Shown: positions 1 to 8,570 of the stretch, one piece after another
Layout of the letters: every line of letters starts with the position of its first letter
How positions within the stretch are numbered: position 1 is the stretch's first letter
Assembly (NCBI RefSeq): GCF_039539525.1
Contig: NZ_BAABDH010000114.1
Span: 62,001 to 126,000 of the forward strand
Origin: Hymenobacter algoricola
GTDB taxonomy: Bacteria > Bacteroidota > Bacteroidia > Cytophagales > Hymenobacteraceae
Direction of reading: 5' to 3'
Length of the DNA stretch: 64,000 nt
Notes under the pieces: generated by a model
Database searches by the model: none
Seen by the model: only the letters and a program-made list of their open reading frames with translations
Told to the model about the DNA's origin: nothing
Program-made: the position numbers and the translations under genes

Positions 1-2
1 CC

Positions 3-1865
3 CAGCGCCAGCTGGTGCTGGCCCAGCAGCTGATTCTGAGCCACGAAGAAGCCCGCCAGCAGCTGCGCCCGCAGGCGCCTTGTCCGCTCTGTGGGGCCCT
101 GGAGCATCCCTATGCGGTAGGCGTGCTGGGCTTCACAAATGAGGGTCTGGCCCGGGAACAAGCCCAGGTGGAGGTCCTTACCCAGGAAGCGTATGCCCTC
201 AACGCCCGCGTCAACCACCTCAACACTTTTCTTAATCTGCTCGAAAACGCGGGCGGTGATCTGCACCGCGTAGCCGCCAACATCCCGCTCCAGCTCCTGA
301 CCCCCGCGCTGGAAGAGGCCCTGCCCGCCGAAAGCCGCGCCCTCGTACGCCAGTTCAAAGAGTTGGAGCAGCAGCAGGTCGATGGCGAAAAGCAGCTGGC
401 TCAGGCTATTTCCGAGCAGCAGGCGGCCTTGAAAGCGCAAGCCACTGCCCGGCATGATTTGCAGGAAGCCCAACTGCAGCTCAAAGAAGTAGGCGAGCAG
501 CTACCAACGGTAGAAAGTCAGCTCAAAAGCCTGCTGAGCAACTTTGGCCTGGCCTTTACGGGCGAAAACGGCGCTGCCATGCAAGCCCAGCTGCGGGCCT
601 TGGAAACTGAGTTCAAAACGCGTCAGGCCGAGTTCAACAAGGCCAACGAGCAGGCTGAAGTGGGTCAGGCGCTCGGGGAGAAGCTAACCCGCGACGAACG
701 TGCGGTGCGGGCCTGGCTGAAGGAAAATAAGCAGGACGTCGTCGACCACTACCAGGCCATTGAGCGGCAGAAAGCCGAGCGCCAGGCCCTGCTGCCCGAA
801 CCCGACGTAGCTCAGGTGCGGCGGCAGTTGGAACAGGCCAGCCGCGCGGCCGACCAGCTCCGCCAGCAAACCGACCAGCAGTTTCAACAGCATGAAACGG
901 CCCTCACGCTGGCCACCGAGAAGCTGCGCCAGCGCGAGCAGGACGCCCGCCAGCAGCAGCAGCACCGCCAGCAGCAGCACGCGCAGCTGGTCACGGACCT
1001 GGGCGCGGCCGGCCTGCCCCCCGACCCGGCCGCCCTGGTGGCCCTGCTGCTGCCCGATGCCGAGGGGCGCCGCCTCGCCGAGCAGCTGCAAACCCACGAT
1101 CAGGCCGTGGCCGCCACCCAGCACAGCCTGACCGACGCCGCCCAGCAGCTGCAGCAGGCCCAGGCCCGCACCCTGACTACTGACAGCGTCGAAACGGTTG
1201 CCGGCCAGCTGCAGACGATCAGCCAGCAGCTGGCCGGGCTCAACCAGCAGCTCGGCCAGCGGCAGGAGCGCCTGCACGGCCACCACTCCGGGCTGGAGCG
1301 CCACGCGGTCCTGGCCACCGCCCTGGAAAAGCAGCAGCAGCAGACCCGCCGCTGGCGGCAGCTGACCGAGCTTATCGGCTCCGCCGACGGCAAGAAATTC
1401 AGCGAGTTTGCCCAGGGCCTCACCCTGGCCCGGCTGGTAGACCTGGCCAACCGCCACCTGCACCGCCTCACCGACCGGTACCGCATCCTGCGCAACCCCC
1501 AGGAGCACCTCGACCTGCTCATTGTCGACGACTACCAGGCCGGCAGCTCCCGCTCCATGAATTCCTTATCGGGGGGGGAAAGCTTTCTGGTGAGCCTGGC
1601 CCTGGCCCTGGGCCTCTCGGAGCTGGCCGGCCGCAAAACGCAGATTGACACCCTGTTTATCGATGAAGGCTTCGGCACCCTCGACCCCGACACGCTCGAC
1701 ATTGCCCTCTCCGCCCTCGAAACGCTGCAGGGCACCGGCAAAACCATCGGCATCATCTCCCACGTGGAAGCGCTGAAGGAGCGCGTCAGCACCCAGATCA
1801 GCGTGCGCAAAGGGGCCGGCGGCGTGAGTACGCTGCGGGTGGTCGGGTTTGGTGAGGAAATCTAG
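3..1865 (+). CDS. sbcC: Exonuclease SbcCD subunit C (C-terminal part, cut by window edge)
   Basis: This is the ATPase subunit of the SbcCD (Rad50/Mre11-type) nuclease, which opens hairpins and processes DNA ends in the cytoplasm. The reading frame is open to the left edge, so the N-terminal Walker A half is missing. Visible parts in order are the zinc-hook motif CPLC near residue 27 of the visible protein, long Gln/Glu/Ala-rich coiled coil, the ABC signature LSGGESFLVSLALALG, and Walker B with the D-loop (TLFIDEGFGTLDPDTLD). The order hook, returning coil, C-lobe is that of SbcC. The partner sbcD is presumably upstream, outside the window. Identity is clear; only the true start is unknown. 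Confidence 0.93.
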   Translation, partial: QRQLVLAQQLILSHEEARQQLRPQAPCPLCGALEHPYAVGVLGFTNEGLAREQAQVEVLTQEAYALNARVNHLNTFLNLLENAGGDLHRVAANIPLQLLTPALEEALPAESRALVRQFKELEQQQVDGEKQLAQAISEQQAALKAQATARHDLQEAQLQLKEVGEQLPTVESQLKSLLSNFGLAFTGENGAAMQAQLRALETEFKTRQAEFNKANEQAEVGQALGEKLTRDERAVRAWLKENKQDVVDHYQAIERQKAERQALLPEPDVAQVRRQLEQASRAADQLRQQTDQQFQQHETALTLATEKLRQREQDARQQQQHRQQQHAQLVTDLGAAGLPPDPAALVALLLPDAEGRRLAEQLQTHDQAVAATQHSLTDAAQQLQQAQARTLTTDSVETVAGQLQTISQQLAGLNQQLGQRQERLHGHHSGLERHAVLATALEKQQQQTRRWRQLTELIGSADGKKFSEFAQGLTLARLVDLANRHLHRLTDRYRILRNPQEHLDLLIVDDYQAGSSRSMNSLSGGESFLVSLALALGLSELAGRKTQIDTLFIDEGFGTLDPDTLDIALSALETLQGTGKTIGIISHVEALKERVSTQISVRKGAGGVSTLRVVGFGEEI

Positions 1866-1914
1866 CGGGCAAATAGCCGCCTTTACCCGCAAGTAAGCCG
1901 TCGACTCCTGCTGA

Positions 1915-3078
1915 TCAACCAGCCCCGGGAGGCTGAGCGGCGCTTTCTCCCGCCGCCCGGATTTCGGCCCAGGTCCAGCAGCGGCGCGGCGCAATGGCGG
2001 CGTATCGGGCCCGAAAAAACGCCACCACCTCCTGCTCCAGCGCTTCGGGGCGGATGGACGAGGCGTAAATCGGCCGCTGGTCGGGGTCGGCGTAGCGCTG
2101 CACCTTGGTCAGGGTGTCGCCCGCCAGCCGCAGCAGCGGACCCGTATCGGTGATGCCGTCGCAGGTCCAGCGGTGCGCGCTGGTTTCCAGCGCATTCAGC
2201 TTTGCCGCCAGCGCCGGCAGCGGCAGCCGGGGCCGAGTCGGACGCGACGCCAGGTCAATCCAGGTCGTGTACTTATACTCGAATTCGTAACGCTGCCCCT
2301 CGTAGAGGCTCAGCACCAGGTCGGCGCCGGCGGTGGGGCCAAACAGGGCGTAGTAGGGCAGCGGGGCCGGCGTCTCGACAACGGCCAGCCCGCTTTCCGG
2401 GTACCGCCGGCTGTGCGTAGCGGCACTCTGCACCACCGCCATAGCCGCTTCGACCCGCCGGTATTCCGGCTCCCAGTCGGTGCGGCCGGCCTCCGGATTT
2501 TCCAGCACGGCGGCAAAGCGGGGCAGAAACCAGGCGAACTTTTCAGCCGAGGCCTCGTCTTCGCGCCGGCGCAGCGCGGGCGCCCCGAAGGGCGGGTAAA
2601 ACAGCGCCTGCTCCCGGGCATTCAGCCAGCACACGAGCTGGAGCGCGGGCCGGGCCAGCGGCTCCGCCCAGTCCAGCTCCCGAAAGTCGCCCAGCGCGGC
2701 CACCAGCCGCAGCAGCCGCTCGTGCCGCAGCGCCAGCGCCGGGTGCAGCAGGCTCCAGACGCCGATGAAGCCATCTATGTCGAAATGGTTGGCCGTAACG
2801 GCCGGGGCTGCCAGGCCGGGCGTGGCAGGCGCGTGCAGGGCGCGCAGCACCGAGCCGGCACTGGTATCGTCGCGCAGGGCGGCGGGCGTGGGCGCCCCGC
2901 GCCAGTGGGCTAACACCAGGGCGGCCCCGCTGGCGGTACTATCGACCACGATGGTGGGCTGGCGGCGCAGGTGGGCGAAGGGAACGAAGGTTTTCAACGG
3001 TGGGCTGGCAAAGGTGGCGGAGGGGCAAAGCTCGCCATTCCGGCGCGGCCGGCCACTACTTTTTGCGACGGTTGGCAA
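1915..3078 (-). CDS. Conserved hypothetical protein (possibly DUF6687-like)
   Basis: A 387-residue soluble-looking protein with no signal peptide or membrane segment. Near its start it has the stretch FVPFAHLRRQPTIVVD, followed by a small-residue and LAHWRG segment. From memory this resembles proteins filed as DUF6687, but I could not check that. The first start codon lies 23 bases inside the end of the HNH gene upstream, so the two are probably translationally coupled; a later non-ATG start is possible because the first 25 or so residues look unlike a folded domain. It converges with sbcC. The function is unknown and no catalytic motif is evident. Confidence 0.6.
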   Translation of the reverse strand: MPTVAKSSGRPRRNGELCPSATFASPPLKTFVPFAHLRRQPTIVVDSTASGAALVLAHWRGAPTPAALRDDTSAGSVLRALHAPATPGLAAPAVTANHFDIDGFIGVWSLLHPALALRHERLLRLVAALGDFRELDWAEPLARPALQLVCWLNAREQALFYPPFGAPALRRREDEASAEKFAWFLPRFAAVLENPEAGRTDWEPEYRRVEAAMAVVQSAATHSRRYPESGLAVVETPAPLPYYALFGPTAGADLVLSLYEGQRYEFEYKYTTWIDLASRPTRPRLPLPALAAKLNALETSAHRWTCDGITDTGPLLRLAGDTLTKVQRYADPDQRPIYASSIRPEALEQEVVAFFRARYAAIAPRRCWTWAEIRAAGESAAQPPGAG

Positions 3079-3385
3079 TGCGCTCTACCCGGCTGCGGCG
3101 CACCCAGTGCAGGTAGTTCTGCAGTTCCTGTGCCGTGCGCAGCGCTTCCACCGTGGCGTACCGGCGGGCCAGCTCGCGGTTGGAGAGCAGCAAGTGCACC
3201 GTGCTGTGGCAGGGCTGGCACAGGGCCACTGTGGGCCCGTGCCGGCCGCCTTCCTCCCGCGGCACCAGATGGTGGCGCGACACCTGCCCTACCAGCCGCT
3301 CGCAGAGCTCACACCGGGGCTCCGCCGCGGGCCGCGGCGCCGCGGGCAGGCTTTCAAGCAGACGGCGGGCGGTACGGCGCGGCAT
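3056..3385 (-). CDS. HNH endonuclease family protein
   Basis: A 109-residue protein with a compact HNH/zinc fold: C25ELC28, then HHLVPREEGG (His38-His39), then LCQPCHSTVH (Cys56, Cys59, His60, His64). Paired CxxC knuckles around an HH-to-H core are typical of small chromosomal HNH nucleases. The ATG at 3385 is preferred over one 19 codons upstream, because the extra residues are uncharged linker and would overlap the promoter region of the divergent gene. Its 3' end overlaps the next minus-strand gene by 23 bases. Substrate and role are unknown. Nuclease activity is inferred from the motif only. Confidence 0.78.
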   Translation of the reverse strand: MPRRTARRLLESLPAAPRPAAEPRCELCERLVGQVSRHHLVPREEGGRHGPTVALCQPCHSTVHLLLSNRELARRYATVEALRTAQELQNYLHWVRRSRVERIANRRKK

Positions 3386-3458
3386 TGGAACAGAAACAAA
3401 CGGCCCGGGCAAGAAAGCCTGGTTTCGACTTGTCAGAAACAAAAAATTAAAAATCTAG

Positions 3459-3490
3459 TTGCCGGGGCCGGCAAATAACCTTTATATTTG
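3459..3490 (+). promoter_or_regulatory. Bacteroidota-type promoter for the secreted protein at 3644
   Basis: TTG at 3459-3461 and an exact TAnnTTTG box (TATATTTG, 3483-3490) are separated by 21 bases, matching the -33/-7 layout of the Bacteroidota housekeeping sigma factor. It implies an mRNA leader of about 145 bases before the ATG at 3644. Confidence 0.65.
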
Positions 3491-3643
3491 GTTGGGGAAC
3501 CGAGCAACCAGTTCTTTTTAAGGTACTTCTCAACTTTTATTGCTTCTTTGCCACTCTCCGAATCTGCTTGGCCTGGCGCCTACTCTCGGCGGCTCAAGAA
3601 TCAACCTTCTCATTTGCTTTCTACACCCCTTACCCCTTCTCCC

Positions 3644-4090
3644 ATGCGTACTGCTACTCTCGTTTCTTCCTTTCGTCCGATGCAGTTGCTGCGGGCTGCT
3701 GGGCTGGCCCTGGCTTTGCTGGCGCTGACGTCCACGGCTTCTCACGCCCAAACGTGGATGGTTTCAACGGATGCTTACATCCGGCTGGGTGTGATGGACA
3801 AATTCGGTCAGCTGGGTACCTACACCGCGCGCTTTGTGGTTTCCAACCAGAACAGCGGCAAATCATACATTCTGGTCAAGGAAATCGAGAAAGGCCAGAA
3901 TGGCGTCGACGTGATTTTCCCCTCCCCGGCGGCTGAGTCGGACTACTTTAAGTCGGAATCCGGCGAGGCGGCCTCCGGCATGCCGGGCCGCTACACCTGG
4001 GAATGCCAGGTGGGCGGGAAGAAGGTTGTCGGGGGTCGCTTTACCTTCCCGGAAGTCGGCAATGACGTCACCGTGATTGATAAGCGCTAA
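3644..4090 (+). CDS. Secreted hypothetical protein
   Basis: A 148-residue protein. Residues 1-34 form a signal peptide with a basic N-terminus, a hydrophobic Leu/Ala core and a cleavage-like site after SHAQ. The mature part of about 110 residues is rich in beta-type sequence (TARFVVSNQNSGKSYILVKEIEKG) and has a single Cys; I recognise no family. ATG 3644 is chosen because it places the signal peptide at the N-terminus; the frame is open further upstream but that stretch overlaps the promoter. It is transcribed alone, with a promoter upstream and a hairpin terminator downstream. Periplasmic or extracellular location is inferred. Confidence 0.72.
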   Translation: MRTATLVSSFRPMQLLRAAGLALALLALTSTASHAQTWMVSTDAYIRLGVMDKFGQLGTYTARFVVSNQNSGKSYILVKEIEKGQNGVDVIFPSPAAESDYFKSESGEAASGMPGRYTWECQVGGKKVVGGRFTFPEVGNDVTVIDKR

Positions 4091-4128
4091 TTCCCCTTAT
4101 CTTACGGCACCTTTTTACCAGTACCAGA

Positions 4129-4160
4129 AAAAGCCCAGCGTTGCAGCGCCGGGCTTTTTT
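4129..4160 (+). terminator. Rho-independent terminator
   Basis: Stem AAAGCCC/GGGCTTT continues after one mismatch as GCG/CGC around a short loop and ends in a T run. It follows the secreted protein gene by about 40 bases. Confidence 0.75.
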
Positions 4161-4268
4161 GCGTTTTAGCAGTTCCGGACCGGCTTCCTTTTTCCACCGT
4201 CGCCGTATAAAAAGCCGCCCCGTCCTGGACCCGGCAGCCTTTCCCCTTTCCTTCTCAGCACCTGCCTC

Positions 4269-4577
4269 ATGCCTAAAAAGTCGTTTTCCGAGCTTATCAG
4301 TAGCCCCGGCATGCCGGTCCTCGTTGATTTTTATGCCGACTGGTGCGGACCGTGCAAAACCATGGCCCCCATTCTGGAGCAGGTGGCCGCCCAGCACCAG
4401 GGCAAGCTGAAGATCATCAAGGTGGACGTGGACCGCAACCAGGCCGCCGCCCAGCAGTTTCGGGTGCAGAGCATTCCCACGCTGATTCTGTTTCACAAAG
4501 GCCAGCCCGTATGGCGGCAGGCCGGCGTGGTGCCCGCGCCCCAGCTCACCCAGGCCCTGCAAGCCTTTATCAGCTGA
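4269..4577 (+). CDS. trxA: Thioredoxin
   Basis: A 102-residue cytoplasmic disulfide reductant. The active site DWCGPCK has Cys26 and Cys29, with FYADW before it and the cis-proline loop SIPTLILF after it, and the length is that of a single thioredoxin domain with no signal peptide or membrane anchor. It donates electrons to reductases such as ribonucleotide reductase and is itself reduced by thioredoxin reductase, which is not in this window. It stands alone between the terminator of the preceding gene and the TonB receptor, about 170 bases upstream of the latter. Identification is firm. Confidence 0.95.
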   Translation: MPKKSFSELISSPGMPVLVDFYADWCGPCKTMAPILEQVAAQHQGKLKIIKVDVDRNQAAAQQFRVQSIPTLILFHKGQPVWRQAGVVPAPQLTQALQAFIS

Positions 4578-4747
4578 ATGCCCAGCTAACCCGGCCGCGA
4601 CGCAACCATTGCGGCGGGTTGAGCATCTGTCTGAACCGGGGCCCGGGGTGGCTGCTTTCTGGCCGGCCGGCTAAACTATCCGGGCCACCAAGGCGTTAGG
4701 CTACCGCGGCAGAATCCTTTTGCGGCTACCCGTATCCTGGTCAACTA

Positions 4748-7102
4748 ATGCGTTTACTCGTCTTGCTCACCCGTTTCGGCCTGTTGCTGGGTCTGGTCTT
4801 GCTCCCCGGACTGGTAGCGGCCCAGCAGCCTGCCGCTCCGCGCTATACCATCAGTGGCCGCATCCGCTCGGGAGCCGACAAAAGCGTGCTGCCCGGGGCT
4901 TCAGTGGCGGTACCCGCCCTGGGCACGGGCGTCACGGCCGACTCGACGGGGCTCTATTCACTGCTGCTGCCGGCGGGGCGCTACCAGCTCGTCATTTCCT
5001 TTATCGGCTACCAGACCCAGACCCGCGACCTGAACGTGACCCACAGCCAGCGGCTGTCCTTTAGCCTGCCCGAGTCGAACAACGAGCTGGGCGAGGTAAC
5101 CGTGGTGGGCTCGGGCACACTGGCGCAGAAGCTGCAAACCCCGCAGATGAGCGTGGAGCGGCTCACTACCCGCGAGGCCAAGCTGCTGCCGGCCCTGTTC
5201 GGCGAAGTGGATCTGCTCAAAACCCTGCAGCTCAAGCCCGGCGTGCAGAACGGCGGCGAGGGCACCAGCGGCCTGTTTGTGCGCGGCGGCTCGGCCGACC
5301 AGAACCTGTTTCTGCTCGATGAGGCCGTGGTATACAACCCGTCTCACCTGTTCGGGCTGTTTTCGGTGTTCAACCCCGATGCCGTGCAGAGCGTGGACCT
5401 GTACAAGGGCGGCTTTCCGGCCCAGTACGGCGGCCGGCTCTCGTCGGTGGTGGATGTGAAGCTGCGCGAGGGCAACGCCGAGAAGTACGCCGTGAGCGGC
5501 GGCCTGGGTCTGATTTCGTCGCGGCTGACGGTGGAAGGCCCCATTGCCAAAGACAAAGGCTCCTTCATCCTGTCGGGGCGCCGCACCTACTTCGACGTGT
5601 TTACCCGCCAGATCAACAAGCTCAACGAAAACACCAAGGACTACAACCCGATTCCGGACTACTACTTCTACGATTTCAACGCCAAGGCCAACTACAAGCT
5701 CGGGGAGAAGGACCAGCTGTTTCTGACCGGCTACTACGGCCGCGACATCTTCGGCTTCAACAGCACCAACGGCTTCAACTTCGACTTCGGCTGGGGCAAC
5801 ACCGTGGGGGCCCTGCGCTGGAACCACGTATTCTCGCCCAGGCTGTTTGTCAATACCACCGTCTCGGCCACGCGCTACCAGTACAGCATCGGCAACAAGC
5901 TCGACCAGTTTGCCTTCAGCCTGTCGTCCGACATCCAGGATTTTGCCCTGCGCACCGACTTCGAGTACACGCCCAACGAGAAGCACACCTTCAAAGCCGG
6001 CGCGACGGCCACCAGCCACCAGTTTGGCGTGGGCCGCCTGCAGGCCGGCAGTCAGGACGGCAGCCTCAACATCGGCTCCGACGTCACCTACGCCGGCCAG
6101 GAAGCCGCGCTCTACGCCTCCGACAACTTCCGAGTCACCGACAAGCTGCAGCTGGAATACGGCCTGCGCCTGACCGGCTTCCGCAGCGGGTCCGACGTGT
6201 TTGGGGGCCTCGAGCCCCGCGCCTCGGCCCGCTACTCGCTCACGCCCAGTACCTCGCTCAAGGCCAGCTACGCCCAGATGTACCAGTACGTGCATTTGGT
6301 CAGCAACTCCGGCGCTTCGCTGCCCACCGATATCTGGTACCCGTCGCGGCTGAATGTGAAGCCCCAACGCTCCCAGCAGGTGGCCACCGGCGCCAGCTTT
6401 CTGCTCTTCAACGGCCAGTTTCTGCTCACCGACGAGGTTTACTACAAGTGGGCCCGCAACCAGGTGGACTTCCGCGACGGGGCCCAGCTGTTTGTCAACT
6501 CCGACCTCGACGCCGAGTTTCTGTTCGGCAAGGGCTGGGCCTACGGCAACGAAATCTACCTGGAGAAAAAACAGGGCCGCACCACCGGCTGGATCGGCTA
6601 CACCCTGGCCTGGACCCAGCGCAGCTTCCAGCCCCAGCGCGGCACTACCGGCATCAACAACGGCAAGGACTTTTTTCCGACCTACGACCGCCGCCACAAC
6701 CTGACCGTGGTGGTGCTGCACCAGCTTTCGGAGCGCATCAACCTGACCGGCTCGTTTGTGTACACCTCCGGGGCACCCACCACGCTGCCCTCGGGCCGCT
6801 TCGTATTCCAGGATATCTATGGCGCCGACATTGAGGCAGCTCCCATCTACCCCGACCGCAACACCTACCGCCTGGCCCCCTACCACCGCCTCGACCTGGG
6901 CCTGGTGTACAAGCTCAAGCCCCGCCGCGGCGAGTCGGACCTCACGTTCAGCATCTACAACGCCTACAACCGGCGCAACGCCTACTTCGTCTACTTCGAT
7001 CAGGTGGAGGACGAGCAGACGGAGGACATAACCAGCTTCCGGGCCCGGCAGGTGTCGCTGTTTCCGGTGATTCCGTCGGTGACGTACAACTTCAAATTCT
7101 AG
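4748..7102 (+). CDS. TonB-dependent outer membrane receptor with carboxypeptidase-like N-terminal domain
   Basis: A 784-residue protein. A signal peptide (residues 1-26, ending VAAQQ) is followed by a CarboxypepD_reg-like beta sandwich (about 32-115), a plug domain (about 130-235, with the segment LFVRGGSADQNLFLLDE) and a 22-strand-type barrel rich in aromatic and Asn residues, ending in a typical terminal Phe (TYNFKF). It should import a substrate across the outer membrane using TonB energy. It is shorter than SusC-type receptors and has no SusD partner. Instead a DUF4249-type lipoprotein gene follows 29 bases downstream, a pairing common in Bacteroidota. Substrate unknown. Confidence 0.9.
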   Translation: MRLLVLLTRFGLLLGLVLLPGLVAAQQPAAPRYTISGRIRSGADKSVLPGASVAVPALGTGVTADSTGLYSLLLPAGRYQLVISFIGYQTQTRDLNVTHSQRLSFSLPESNNELGEVTVVGSGTLAQKLQTPQMSVERLTTREAKLLPALFGEVDLLKTLQLKPGVQNGGEGTSGLFVRGGSADQNLFLLDEAVVYNPSHLFGLFSVFNPDAVQSVDLYKGGFPAQYGGRLSSVVDVKLREGNAEKYAVSGGLGLISSRLTVEGPIAKDKGSFILSGRRTYFDVFTRQINKLNENTKDYNPIPDYYFYDFNAKANYKLGEKDQLFLTGYYGRDIFGFNSTNGFNFDFGWGNTVGALRWNHVFSPRLFVNTTVSATRYQYSIGNKLDQFAFSLSSDIQDFALRTDFEYTPNEKHTFKAGATATSHQFGVGRLQAGSQDGSLNIGSDVTYAGQEAALYASDNFRVTDKLQLEYGLRLTGFRSGSDVFGGLEPRASARYSLTPSTSLKASYAQMYQYVHLVSNSGASLPTDIWYPSRLNVKPQRSQQVATGASFLLFNGQFLLTDEVYYKWARNQVDFRDGAQLFVNSDLDAEFLFGKGWAYGNEIYLEKKQGRTTGWIGYTLAWTQRSFQPQRGTTGINNGKDFFPTYDRRHNLTVVVLHQLSERINLTGSFVYTSGAPTTLPSGRFVFQDIYGADIEAAPIYPDRNTYRLAPYHRLDLGLVYKLKPRRGESDLTFSIYNAYNRRNAYFVYFDQVEDEQTEDITSFRARQVSLFPVIPSVTYNFKF

Positions 7103-7131
7103 GCGCGGTGCCGCCTGCTTTTCCCTCGCTT

Positions 7132-7977
7132 ATGCTATTGGCTGTTTATTTAAAGCGCCTCGTCGTCTGCCACGCGCCCCGGCTGCTGCTGGTGCTGGTG
7201 GCCACGGGCTGCAACCTGGAGCAGGACATCGACATCGAGCTGCCCGTCGCCCCGGCCCAGCTGGTGGCCGAGTGCTACCTGCTGCCCGGCCAAGTGCCGC
7301 GCCTGTCGGTAACCGAAACCGTCCCCTACCTGAGCACGCCCCAGCCCGCGGTGCCCACCGATGTGTCCGTGGTGCTGACGCTGCCCAACGGCCAGAAGCG
7401 GCTGCTGCAGTTCCGGCCCGGGCTGGACAAGCTCACCCGGAAGTTCTACACCCACATCGGGCAGCAGGTGCTGGTGGCCAAGCCCGGCGACACCTTCACC
7501 CTCGACGTGCAGGACACCCAGGGCCGCCACCTCACCGGCACGGCCACCATGCCCACCCGGGTACCCCTGGACACAGTGGAGTGGAAGTTCAACGACAAGT
7601 CCGGCGAGGACCGCAAGGCGTACCTGCTGGCCAAATTCCAGGACCCCGCCGCTACCGCCGACTTCTACCGCCTGATGATTCACAAAGACAGCATCTCCGA
7701 TAACGCCGAGCGGGACTTTGAGCTCGACGACCGGCTCACCAACGGCCAGCAGATGACGCTGGGGACCAGCTACCGCTTTTCCAGCGGCGACACGCTGCTG
7801 GTCACGCTCTACCACCTCGACGAGCCTTACTACCGCTTTCTGCAGTCGCTGGAGGATGCGCGCAACGCCAATGGCAACCCGTTTGCGCAGCCGGCCGCTA
7901 TTCGCTCCACGGTGCGGGGCGGCGTGGGCGTTTTCACCATCCTGAGCGAGGACCGGCGCACGGTCATTATTAAATAA
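7132..7977 (+). CDS. DUF4249-type outer membrane lipoprotein
   Basis: A 281-residue protein with a lipoprotein signal: a hydrophobic run (LLLVLVATGC) with the lipobox cysteine at about residue 25, then an acidic mature start (NLEQDIDIELP). The following segments LVAECYLLPGQVPRLSVTET and the Asp/Thr-rich beta strands resemble DUF4249 proteins, which are regularly encoded directly after TonB receptors such as the one ending 29 bases upstream. The ATG at 7132 is preferred over a GTG at 7108, which lies almost on the receptor stop. It likely assists the receptor at the cell surface. The family assignment is from sequence memory and genome context. Confidence 0.8.
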   Translation: MLLAVYLKRLVVCHAPRLLLVLVATGCNLEQDIDIELPVAPAQLVAECYLLPGQVPRLSVTETVPYLSTPQPAVPTDVSVVLTLPNGQKRLLQFRPGLDKLTRKFYTHIGQQVLVAKPGDTFTLDVQDTQGRHLTGTATMPTRVPLDTVEWKFNDKSGEDRKAYLLAKFQDPAATADFYRLMIHKDSISDNAERDFELDDRLTNGQQMTLGTSYRFSSGDTLLVTLYHLDEPYYRFLQSLEDARNANGNPFAQPAAIRSTVRGGVGVFTILSEDRRTVIIK

Positions 7978-8055
7978 TTCCCTTTATTTGCAACCGTTAT
8001 ATTATCTCCAGGGCTCCTGCCAGCATCCGTTCCACTTTTATTCCTTTTTTAACCC

Positions 8056-8499
8056 ATGTTTACGTCCCGTACCCTTCTCCCCCTATTCACCCTGTTATTC
8101 GGACTGCTCGGCTTTTTGAGCGGCTGCAATAAAGACAATGATTCGACGTCGGACCCGGCGCCGGAAATTACGCTCACCGCGCTGACTACCGCCAAATCCT
8201 GGCGCCTCGACGAGATCAAGCAGAACAACCAGACCAGCAGCAGCGGCACCGGCATCAAGGACCGCTACACCTTCACCTTCCGCGCCGACGGCAGCTACAC
8301 CCAAACCCTGCTGGCCGACAACACGACTTACCCCGGCGTGTGGATGCTGATGAGCAACAACACCATGCTGCACCTGGTCGACCACAAAGGCGACAGCCAC
8401 GCGTATACGCTGACCGGGCTGACGGCCCAGCAGCTACGCTACCGCTGGACCAACAAAGAGAATAAGCTGGAGGAATTCGTTTTCTCGGCTCAGCCCTAA
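8056..8499 (+). CDS. Lipoprotein, lipocalin-like
   Basis: A 147-residue lipoprotein. The signal peptide ends in LSGC with the acylated Cys at residue 24, followed by an Asp/Ser-rich linker. The mature domain has the pattern SWRLDEI ... YTFTFRADGSYTQTL ... GVWMLMSNNTMLHLV, that is, a residual phrase common in small Bacteroidota lipocalin-like or DUF5004-type lipoproteins, in which a single beta barrel is expected. It follows the TonB receptor and DUF4249 genes after 78 bases, in a pocket that could hold its own promoter. It ends against a long hairpin shared with the convergent punA gene. No specific ligand can be named. Confidence 0.78.
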   Translation: MFTSRTLLPLFTLLFGLLGFLSGCNKDNDSTSDPAPEITLTALTTAKSWRLDEIKQNNQTSSSGTGIKDRYTFTFRADGSYTQTLLADNTTYPGVWMLMSNNTMLHLVDHKGDSHAYTLTGLTAQQLRYRWTNKENKLEEFVFSAQP

Positions 8500-8506
8500 G
8501 GCGAAC

Positions 8507-8567
8507 TACCACGACAATAAAAAAGGGCCGGTGCTACACGCACCGGCCCTTTTTTATTGTCGTGGTA
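8507..8567. terminator. Bidirectional terminator, perfect 28-bp stem
   Basis: Arms 8507-8534 and 8540-8567 are perfectly complementary over 28 bases with a 5-base loop. The GC-rich inner stem (AGGGCCGGTGC) is flanked by an A run on one side and a T run on the other, so it can terminate both the lipoprotein mRNA and the convergent punA mRNA. The punA stop codon lies 3 bases beyond. Confidence 0.9.
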
Positions 8568-8570
8568 GCG

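Noticed and set aside
684..1508. Long minus-strand open frame across the sbcC coiled coil
   Set aside because: It is antisense to a clear SbcC and owes its length to GC-rich, Leu/Gln-rich codons; no domain is seen.
4958..6886. 642-codon minus-strand open frame inside the TonB receptor gene
   Set aside because: Antisense to a clear receptor; the product is Val/Gly/Ala-rich without any motif.
7981..7990. -7 box before the lipoprotein at 8056
   Set aside because: CTTTATTTG looks similar but lacks the TA at the required distance.
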